NCBI RefSeq assembly: GCF_014205635.1
Contig: NZ_JACIIV010000015.1
Location: 1-64,000 of the forward strand
DNA length: 64,000 nt
Direction: 5' to 3'
DNA from: Polymorphobacter multimanifer
Lineage (GTDB): Bacteria; Pseudomonadota; Alphaproteobacteria; Sphingomonadales; Sphingomonadaceae
Positions 34,912-41,545 of this stretch are shown piece after piece. Each line of letters starts with the position of its first letter. Position 1 is the first letter of the stretch. Under the pieces are notes generated by a model. It ran no database searches. It was not told the origin of the DNA and saw nothing but the letters and a program-made list of their open reading frames with translations. The translations under genes and the position numbers were made by a program.

Positions 34912-37421
34912 CGGTGCCCCTGCCACGGCTCGACGATCGCAGCTTTGCGGAGCTGGTCGCCGCCGGCACCGCCCGCGCGCGCGCGCTGTGCCCCGAATGG
35001 ACCGATCTGTCGGTCGGAGATCCCGGTGCCGCACTGATCGATGTCTTTGCCTTTCTCACCGAGGCCCTGCTCTACCGGGTCAACCGCATTCCGCCGAGAC
35101 TGCAGCTCGCCCTGCTCAACCTGGCAGGCGTGCAGATGCGGCCGCCCGCCGCCGCTGTCGTCGAGCTGCTGTTCACCCGCCGTGCCGAGAGCAAGGGCCG
35201 GATCGAGATTCCCGCCGGCACCCGCGTGGCGACCGGCGATGCGAGCGTTGCCTTCACGCTGGTCGACATGGTCGTGCTCGGCGATGGCGACGCCGAGGCG
35301 CGCGGCACGGCGCTGCACTGCGAGCTGGTCGAAAACGAGGCGCTCGGTCGCAGCAGCAACAGCGGCAGCGGCGGCGGTGGCGGGCAGCTTTTCCGGCTGG
35401 CACGCGCGCCGGTGGTGCGCGGGCTGCCGGACGGGCGGGACTTCATGCTGGGCGTCGAAACCGACGACGACCTGTCGCCGGGGCGCGCGCTGCGGGCGGT
35501 CGATGGCCGCGTCTTCGAGATCTGGCGCGAAGTGGCGCATATGGCCGATACTGCGGCGGGCGAGCCGGTGTATCTCCTCGATCGTGGTGCCGGAGTCGTC
35601 CAGTTCGGCCAGGGCAGCAGCGGTGCCGCACCCCTGCCCGACCGGCAGTTGCGAGCCTGGTACCGGCGCGGTGGCGGGGCAGCCGGCAATGTTGCGGCGG
35701 GCACCCTGACCAGCATCGCTGCTGTGCCACAGGTGCAGGTGACCAACCCGGAAGCCGCACGCGGGGGCGCCGATGCCGAGACGATCGAGCAGCTGCTGCG
35801 CCGCGCTCCTTCCGCCATGGCCGCGCGCGATGTCGCGGTCACTGTCCGCGACTATGAGGAGGTGGTGCTCGAGCCGGGGGGCATTTCGCGCGCCCTCGCC
35901 TTCGCCCAGGCGCAGGTCTGGCGCCATGCGGCCCCCGGCGTGGTCGAAGTGCTCGCCGTGCCATCCATCGACGCCGACGCGCATCCGGGCACCGGCATCA
36001 CCGCAGCGGTCGTCGCGTCGCACCGCACCGAAGCCGTGCGGGCCCGTGCCGAAGCAGCGCTCGACCGTCGCCGGCCGCTGGGTGTGCGCGCAACGGTGCG
36101 GTGGGCGAAAGTACGACCGGTCTCGGTGTCCGCGCGCGTCGTCATCGGGCCCGAAGCCGATCCCGCTGCGGTCGAGCACGGCATCTACCGTCGTATCCAC
36201 GCCTTTCTCTCGCCGCTCCGCGAACTTGCCTTCGGCCGCCAGATTCGCGCCTCCGAAGTGTACGAGCGCATTCTGGGCGAGCCCGGTGTCCGCTATGCCG
36301 ACCAGCTCGTCTTCCGGATCGACGAGACGCCGCATCGCAACGTCTGCGACCTGCGCGCCGACCCCGCGCAGCCGGGCCTGTGGTTTGCAGTCACCGACGT
36401 GGCACTCCACCGCAGCGAGGACGATGGCGACAGCTGGTCGGTGCTGCATCTGCAGGAAGGCGAGGCACCGCGCTTCGTCCGCCGCCATCCGACGCGGCCG
36501 GGGCTGCTGGCACTCGGAATCGCGCGGGGCACCGGGAGCGTCGTGCATCTGAGCCGGGACCTGGGGGAGACCTGGAGCCTCGATGCCGCGGCGATCGACG
36601 GCGAGCTGTCCGACGCCGCCTGGCTGGAGCAGGACGGGCAGCCGGCGCTTCTGCTCGCGACCAGCACCGGCCTGCTCCACTTCGCTCCTGGCTCGGACAA
36701 GGTGCCGGCGCCGGTGGTGGTCGATCCGGCCCAAGACGCCAAGGGCTTCTGGGCCGTGGCGACAGCGACATCGAGCTCGGGTCTTGTCCATGTCGCAGTC
36801 GCTGCCCGTGCCAGAGGCGGCGTGTATGTTTCGCCCGCAGGCGGCGTTTCGAACAGCTATCTGGCGCCAGGGCTCAAGGACCATGACGTGCGCGTGCTCG
36901 GTGTGCATGCGACCGGATCGCGGCTGTTCCTCTGGGCGACGATGGCGGCGGAAGCCGGCGAGGAAGGGCATGGCGCACAGCGGCTCGAACTGCGTGCGGA
37001 CGGCGCCCGCGACCCCGCCGGCTGGGTCGAGTTTCGGGAGGGATGGCGCGGCGGATCGGCCCAGGCGCTATCCTTTGCCGGCAATCTCGTCATTGCCGGC
37101 TCCAATCGCGCCGGCGTGCTGACCCTCGATGTCGATGCTGCGGCGCCCGCATGGGTGCCCGCCCGCCTCGATGCCGGCCTGCCGCTGCTGAGCGAACGCC
37201 GATTGCTGCACGAGGTCCGCGCAGTGGCGGCGGCGCGCCGGCCGGACGGCCTGGTGATATTGAGCGGCGGCATCCGCGGCATCCATGCCAGCCTCGACGG
37301 TGGCCAGAGCTACACGCTTGCCTCGGCAATCGAGTATCGCGAGCGCGTGCCGCTGCCACCGCGCTGGCTCTATTGCTCGGGGGAGCACCGCCTCGTCATC
37401 GTTCAGGATGGAGGCGGCTGA
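34908..37421 (+). CDS. Baseplate J-type protein fused to a BNR/Asp-box beta-propeller
   Basis: An 837-residue fusion. Residues 1-475 are a J/Afp11-type baseplate wedge (RARALCPEWTDLSVGDPGAALIDVFAFLTEALLYRVNRIP at the start, VRDYEEVVLEPGGISRALA and YRRIHAFLSPLRELAFGRQIRASEVYERI later). From about 478 the sequence changes to a beta-rich repeat domain with Asp-box motifs SEDDGDSW, SRDLGETW and SLDGGQSY, as in sialidase-like or WD/BNR propellers. Such a domain may bind a glycan or protein. Classic Afp11 lacks it, so it could replace a tail fibre. It overlaps gp25 by ATGA. Confidence 0.85.
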   Translation: MTVPLPRLDDRSFAELVAAGTARARALCPEWTDLSVGDPGAALIDVFAFLTEALLYRVNRIPPRLQLALLNLAGVQMRPPAAAVVELLFTRRAESKGRIEIPAGTRVATGDASVAFTLVDMVVLGDGDAEARGTALHCELVENEALGRSSNSGSGGGGGQLFRLARAPVVRGLPDGRDFMLGVETDDDLSPGRALRAVDGRVFEIWREVAHMADTAAGEPVYLLDRGAGVVQFGQGSSGAAPLPDRQLRAWYRRGGGAAGNVAAGTLTSIAAVPQVQVTNPEAARGGADAETIEQLLRRAPSAMAARDVAVTVRDYEEVVLEPGGISRALAFAQAQVWRHAAPGVVEVLAVPSIDADAHPGTGITAAVVASHRTEAVRARAEAALDRRRPLGVRATVRWAKVRPVSVSARVVIGPEADPAAVEHGIYRRIHAFLSPLRELAFGRQIRASEVYERILGEPGVRYADQLVFRIDETPHRNVCDLRADPAQPGLWFAVTDVALHRSEDDGDSWSVLHLQEGEAPRFVRRHPTRPGLLALGIARGTGSVVHLSRDLGETWSLDAAAIDGELSDAAWLEQDGQPALLLATSTGLLHFAPGSDKVPAPVVVDPAQDAKGFWAVATATSSSGLVHVAVAARARGGVYVSPAGGVSNSYLAPGLKDHDVRVLGVHATGSRLFLWATMAAEAGEEGHGAQRLELRADGARDPAGWVEFREGWRGGSAQALSFAGNLVIAGSNRAGVLTLDVDAAAPAWVPARLDAGLPLLSERRLLHEVRAVAAARRPDGLVILSGGIRGIHASLDGGQSYTLASAIEYRERVPLPPRWLYCSGEHRLVIVQDGGG

Positions 37422-37422
37422 A

Positions 37423-38028
37423 ATGGAGCCCTCGCGCATCCTGCACTATCTGCCGGAGAATTATCAGGCGGCGGGTGCGCGCCAGGACGGGCCCTTGCTG
37501 GCGCTGCTCGCAGCGATGGACGCGATGCACGAGCAAGTCGAAGCCCTGCTTCAGGACATCGACACGATCGTGTCCCCGCATGCTGCACCCAACGACGCCC
37601 TGGTGCTGCTGATGGCGAGCTGGCTGGGGCTCGATCGATATCTCGACGGGACGGCTGACAGCCCGGGCAAAGGAACCCCCAGCTTCCGCGCCGGCACCCG
37701 CCAGTTGCGACTGCTGGTGGCCGAGACCGCCCGGCTCGGGCGTGCTCGCGGAACCCGCGGGTCGCTCACGCGCCAGCTCGAACTGGCGACCGGGCTGACG
37801 GGTTTCGAGATCAATGACGACGACGGGCGGCCCTTTCATCTCGATGTCAGGGCCCCTGCCGCCGCACGGCCGCTCGCGAAGCTCGTCGAGCGCATCATCG
37901 AGGGCGAGCGGCCTGCGCATGCGACCTGGTCGATCGAGTTTGCCGAGGCGCCGAACGCTTTGGATCCCGCTCCGGATCCCGCTCCGGAACCAGTCCCAAC
38001 CCCTGCGCCGGAGGCATCAGAGCCATGA
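37423..38028 (+). CDS. gpI-like tail/baseplate protein (Afp12-like)
   Basis: A 201-residue protein starting RILHYLPENYQ, then HEQVEALLQDIDTIVSPHAAPNDALVLLMASWLGLDRYLD, the pattern of phage tail protein I / Afp12 that closes the baseplate periphery. The last 30 residues are a Pro/Ala-rich tail (PAPDPAPEPVPTPAPEASEP). GGAGG at 37411 precedes the ATG at 37423 by 7 nt; an earlier ATG at 37408 lies in the end of the J gene. Confidence 0.82.
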   Translation: MEPSRILHYLPENYQAAGARQDGPLLALLAAMDAMHEQVEALLQDIDTIVSPHAAPNDALVLLMASWLGLDRYLDGTADSPGKGTPSFRAGTRQLRLLVAETARLGRARGTRGSLTRQLELATGLTGFEINDDDGRPFHLDVRAPAAARPLAKLVERIIEGERPAHATWSIEFAEAPNALDPAPDPAPEPVPTPAPEASEP

Positions 38029-38071
38029 TGCACCGGCGTTCCCCTGCTTTGGCTGATCGGGAGTCATGACC

Positions 38072-39028
38072 ATGCCGAGTTTCGAAATTCCGGACGGACC
38101 CACCACCGTGGCGCTGAAAGGCGGCGGCCAGGCGCCTCAGACCGGCGCAATCCAGTTCAGCGTCACCAATCGGAGCGGCGGACCCCGCAGCGGGCGGCTG
38201 AGCCTGCGCGTGACCGGCGATACCAGGGCCGAATGGTTCAAGATCGAGGGCGAAACCGAGCGCAATTTTCTGGCAGGAGAGACGCACACCGCAAGCGTGG
38301 TCATCTCGGTCCCGCCAGGCACGGCGCCGGGCGATTATCCCTTCCGGCCGCGGGTGGTGGCGGTGAACGATCCGGACAATGACTTTGCCGACGGCCCGGC
38401 CTCGACCCTGAGGGTGGATGCGAGCGCGCCGCCACCGCCCAACCGGACCTGGCTATGGATCCTGATTGCGGTGATCGTGGTCGTCATCGTCGGTGGTGTG
38501 GCGTTTCTGGCCTTCCGCCCCGATGGCGACGAGCCTCCGCCCGCCGACCCGCCGCCAGTGGCCGATCCCGTGGCGACGCTGCCCGAGCTTTCTGGAAGGC
38601 CGCTGGCGGAACTGGAGGCGCTTGCCACGCAGCACGGCTTCCAGGTGACGGTCGCCGAGCGTGTCGAGGGGCTCGAACCGGGACATATCGTCAGCGTCTT
38701 TCCCGCGGCCAACACGCCGATCACAGCCGATCTGCGTGTCACGGCGATCGTCGATCCGGGTATTGCGGTGCCCGATCTGCGCAACAAGCGCTTGGCGGCC
38801 GCGCAGAACGAGATTCGGCAGGCGCGGCTCACGCTTTCGGAGATAAGGCAGAGTTGCCGGCAATCCGGCGTCGACGATCTGGTCATCAGCCAGGAGCCGG
38901 CGGGTGGCGTCAGGGTCAAGCTGAACCAGCCGCTGGTGATCACAATCACCGATGTGCAGACATCGTGCCTTGTCTTCCGCCCCGAAATCCTTCGCATTCC
39001 TTCGGATCTCGTGTTCAGGCGGATGTGA
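38072..39028 (+). CDS. Single-span membrane protein with two PASTA domains
   Basis: A 318-residue protein. Residues 1-120 form an Ig/COG1470-like beta domain (SVTNRSGGPRSGRLSLRV, FLAGETHTASVVISVPPGTAPGDYPFR). There is no signal peptide; one membrane span covers about 126-148, followed by an acidic Pro-rich spacer. Two PASTA domains sit at about 168-228 and 231-296. Charge distribution suggests the Ig-like domain is cytoplasmic and the PASTA pair periplasmic. PASTA domains elsewhere bind peptidoglycan. As part of the injection operon it could anchor the machine to the inner membrane and wall. ATG 38072 has GGGAG at 8 nt; ATG 38066 is too close to it. Confidence 0.75.
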   Translation: MPSFEIPDGPTTVALKGGGQAPQTGAIQFSVTNRSGGPRSGRLSLRVTGDTRAEWFKIEGETERNFLAGETHTASVVISVPPGTAPGDYPFRPRVVAVNDPDNDFADGPASTLRVDASAPPPPNRTWLWILIAVIVVVIVGGVAFLAFRPDGDEPPPADPPPVADPVATLPELSGRPLAELEALATQHGFQVTVAERVEGLEPGHIVSVFPAANTPITADLRVTAIVDPGIAVPDLRNKRLAAAQNEIRQARLTLSEIRQSCRQSGVDDLVISQEPAGGVRVKLNQPLVITITDVQTSCLVFRPEILRIPSDLVFRRM

Positions 39029-39031
39029 CGG

Positions 39032-39604
39032 ATGCGGCTAGCCGTCATCGTCCTGCTGCTCCTGGGGCTGAGCTTCGTCGTGCTGCAGGTGGCCGGCGCG
39101 CGGGAGGACAAGACTGACACGGACCGCGGATCATCGGGCAGCGGCTGGACTCCACCGATGAAGAGTGGCGAAGTCGATGAGGAGGCAGCAGAAGACTGGG
39201 AGCCGCCGGCGTTGATGGCGGGTGTGCTGCGCGTCTTCGGAGGCTTCGTGCCTGCAGTCGCGGTGGAGCAACCCGAAGTGATCGTCCGCGCTGGGGAAGA
39301 GGCCGTGCGATCGGTGCCGCCGGACACCGATAGCCGGATGCGGGCGGCGCGGGCGCGGCTGGTTGCCGGCAGTGTCGCGACGATATCCTTCCCCGTTCCC
39401 GAAAAGGGTCGGCGCACGCTCTGTCTCTGCCTGCCCGGTCAACCGATGACGCGAGACGCCACGACCGCCTGCCCGGCCGGCTGGCGCGACGAGAATATAC
39501 CCTTTTGCCAGCGCGGCAGCGACGTGACGATGATCCCGGTCTCCGAGCTTGGCGCGCAATTTGTCTATGCGGCGCCGCGCGGGGCAACGGTGCGGATGGA
39601 ATAG
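39032..39604 (+). CDS. Unknown signal-anchored protein at the end of the injection cluster
   Basis: A 190-residue protein with an N-terminal membrane anchor or signal (LAVIVLLLLGLSFVVLQVAGA), a polar acidic stretch, and a C-terminal domain with four cysteines (LCLCLPGQ, ACPAGW, FCQRGSD) that may form disulfides in the periplasm. No family is recognised. It starts 3 nt after the PASTA gene, so the two probably act together. Confidence 0.6.
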   Translation: MRLAVIVLLLLGLSFVVLQVAGAREDKTDTDRGSSGSGWTPPMKSGEVDEEAAEDWEPPALMAGVLRVFGGFVPAVAVEQPEVIVRAGEEAVRSVPPDTDSRMRAARARLVAGSVATISFPVPEKGRRTLCLCLPGQPMTRDATTACPAGWRDENIPFCQRGSDVTMIPVSELGAQFVYAAPRGATVRME

Positions 39605-39605
39605 A

Positions 39606-40298
39606 TCAGCCGTGTCGCAGGCTCGCCACCGCCTTGATCGTGCCGATGATTGCGAAAACGAAGAGCAGCAGCAGAAGGACGAGCCCGATGACCGCAATGA
39701 CCACGGCAATCGCCGCGTCCGCGATGCTGATCAGGACAGCGGGTACCAGCGCATGGACAAAGGCAATGCCCCAGGTCAGGCCGAGCGACAGCAGCACATA
39801 GAAGAGCAGGCCCTTGTTCTGCAGGAACCGCTGCTGGGCGAGCAGGAGAAAGAGGGAAAACAGCAGCTTGAGTGCCATCACCAGTGTCAGGGTCGCCGCT
39901 GCGCCGCTTTTTGCAAAACTGCCCCAGCCTGCGACATAGGCGATGGTCCCGAAAGGTACTGCCAACAACAGGCCGACCATCAGCATGAGCAGCCCGAAGG
40001 CCAGCATCAGCGCTGCAAAGCCGGCCAGAAGCGCAAGCAGGGACAGGAGCAATGTCGTGATCGGCTGGACGCGACCAACAAGCTCGCGCGGCACGGGCAC
40101 CGAAAGGCTCTGGCAGAGCAGATTGTAGAGGAGGGTGCCGTCGATGATGAAAAGATACTTGATGGCGAGCCCGGGCACTTCGTTTTCACCACGCGCAAAC
40201 ATGTCCGAAAGAAAATCGGCGGCTGTCAGTTCAATCAATGCAGCTAGCGCGAGCAGCGCGACGGCGAAAATGAAGAAAGGCAGTCGAAGTTGATCCAT
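39606..40298 (-). CDS. Multi-span membrane protein, convergent with the injection cluster
   Basis: A 230-residue hydrophobic protein with about five or six membrane spans, starting LRLPFFIFAVALLALAALIELTAA and ending with a long hydrophobic helix. The loop QQRFLQNKGLLFYVLLSL is its most distinctive polar part. The stop lies 1 bp from the stop of the previous plus-strand gene. Tight convergent packing hints at shared function, but no role can be read from sequence. Confidence 0.6.
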   Translation of the reverse strand: MDQLRLPFFIFAVALLALAALIELTAADFLSDMFARGENEVPGLAIKYLFIIDGTLLYNLLCQSLSVPVPRELVGRVQPITTLLLSLLALLAGFAALMLAFGLLMLMVGLLLAVPFGTIAYVAGWGSFAKSGAAATLTLVMALKLLFSLFLLLAQQRFLQNKGLLFYVLLSLGLTWGIAFVHALVPAVLISIADAAIAVVIAVIGLVLLLLLFVFAIIGTIKAVASLRHG

Positions 40299-40517
40299 GG
40301 CGCATGCTCCAGGCAGGCGTTAATGCGTCGTAAGCAATTCATAGCCCTTGATGCAGTCCTATAATTCTGAACCGGGCAACAACATCGGTTGGCAAAACAG
40401 CATTATTGAGTTATATTAACATCAAAAGGTCGGATAGTATCGTTTCCATGCCCTCCCGGATGTATCGGTCCGTTTGCGGCGCGCACACTAGAAGTTGCTG
40501 GTTGGAAAGGCATATCT

Positions 40518-40832
40518 ATGACTGCTTCAAGCACAACGAGCAATCCCACAGTCAAGAAAATCCTCACCGTGCTCGGCTATCTCGGGGTTGCCGCAGCGAC
40601 GATCCTGCTCATCTATTTTTTCGTCCTTACCCGCGAGATATGGATGATCACGCTCGCCGCGACAACGTTGTTCGTGGCAGTGGTGGGCCTGATCGGCGGT
40701 CTTTCTGCGAAGCCGAAATTCGATTACAAGAAGAAGATGCTTGGCGGCGAGATCACCGGCCTGCCCGACTGGGCAACGATCGTCGCACTGGCAGGCCTTG
40801 TCGCCAGCCTTATCATCGGCGCGGTGACCTGA
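40518..40832 (+). CDS. Small three-span membrane protein
   Basis: A 104-residue protein with three hydrophobic segments (VLGYLGVAAATILLIYFFVL, WMITLAATTLFVAVVGLIGGL, WATIVALAGLVASLIIGAV) and a basic loop KPKFDYKKKML. GGAAAGG precedes the ATG at a good distance. It is unrecognised. About 220 bp upstream, shared with the divergent membrane gene, is moderately AT-rich and holds a TATAAT at 40360 without a clear -35 partner. Confidence 0.6.
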   Translation: MTASSTTSNPTVKKILTVLGYLGVAAATILLIYFFVLTREIWMITLAATTLFVAVVGLIGGLSAKPKFDYKKKMLGGEITGLPDWATIVALAGLVASLIIGAVT

Positions 40833-40894
40833 CCTCTTCGAGCGCATGACGTCTCAAATGGTGCACGGACGATTGCCCGGCCTCCGCGCTGCCG

Positions 40895-41545
40895 TCAGCG
40901 CAGCGTCGGGAAGACGCCAAGCAGGTCGCGCTGCTCGGGCAGGATGTAGACTATGCCGACCGTGCCGAGGAAAAGCGGGCGGACCACATCATCGAAGAAA
41001 TCGGCGGGCACATTGATGCAACCGTACGAGATGCGGTTGTCATCCGGGCTGTGCGACATCAGGCGGCGCTGGCGCTCGTCGGATGGCTTGCCGGTGACGA
41101 CGCGGTGCAGCGACAGGCTGTTGGCATAATCGACCCATAATATATCGTTCTTGCCGAGGTCGTTGCCAAGCTCCGCGACATAGCGGCCGGCAGCGGTGAT
41201 GCGATCTTCCGGCCCGATGGCGGACAGAGGCCGGTCGCCGATGCCGGGCGGATTGATGTCGCCGCGAGCGAGCCCGAGCAGCACGGGTGACGTGCCGCGC
41301 AGCGTGCCGTCGGCGGCATAGGCGAAGGCGCGGGCATTGTGCTTGTCGACGATGACATACGCCATGCCGGCGTTGTCGCCACCGGCACGGATGCGATCAG
41401 CGATCGTGGCAACATCGGCTGATGGCATCGTCATGGCCAGGGCCGATTCCGCAGCAGCGCCCGCAGCATAGGCACCGGCCGGCGCCGCCACGAGCGCCAG
41501 CGCGAGGCAGAGGTGCCGCAAGCGGCGCTCGGCGGCCCGGTCCAT
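40895..41545 (-). CDS. L,D-transpeptidase-family (YkuD-type) protein
   Basis: A 216-residue exported protein: signal peptide (LCLALALVAAPAGAYAAG), then a catalytic core with SLHRVV and the SYGCINVPADFF motif that supplies the active cysteine and the His/Ser context of YkuD transpeptidases. It would crosslink peptidoglycan or attach proteins to it in the periplasm. The ATG at 41545 overlaps the stop of the TPS exoprotein gene (TGATG), so translation is coupled. The last gene of that operon. Confidence 0.8.
   Translation of the reverse strand: MDRAAERRLRHLCLALALVAAPAGAYAAGAAAESALAMTMPSADVATIADRIRAGGDNAGMAYVIVDKHNARAFAYAADGTLRGTSPVLLGLARGDINPPGIGDRPLSAIGPEDRITAAGRYVAELGNDLGKNDILWVDYANSLSLHRVVTGKPSDERQRRLMSHSPDDNRISYGCINVPADFFDDVVRPLFLGTVGIVYILPEQRDLLGVFPTLR

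Noticed and set aside
28437-39604. Prophage as an explanation of the tail-like genes
   Set aside because: No integrase, portal, terminase, capsid, lysis genes or attachment repeats were seen; gene order follows eCIS clusters.
28437-39604. Type VI secretion system as an explanation
   Set aside because: No TssJLM membrane complex, ClpV, Hcp-type gene order or paired TssBC sheath was seen; the single 404-residue sheath and gp25/J/gpI set are phage/eCIS-like.
40321-40517. Sigma-70 promoter around TATAAT at 40360
   Set aside because: No acceptable -35 element 16-18 bp upstream, so it is mentioned only in the neighbouring gene entry.
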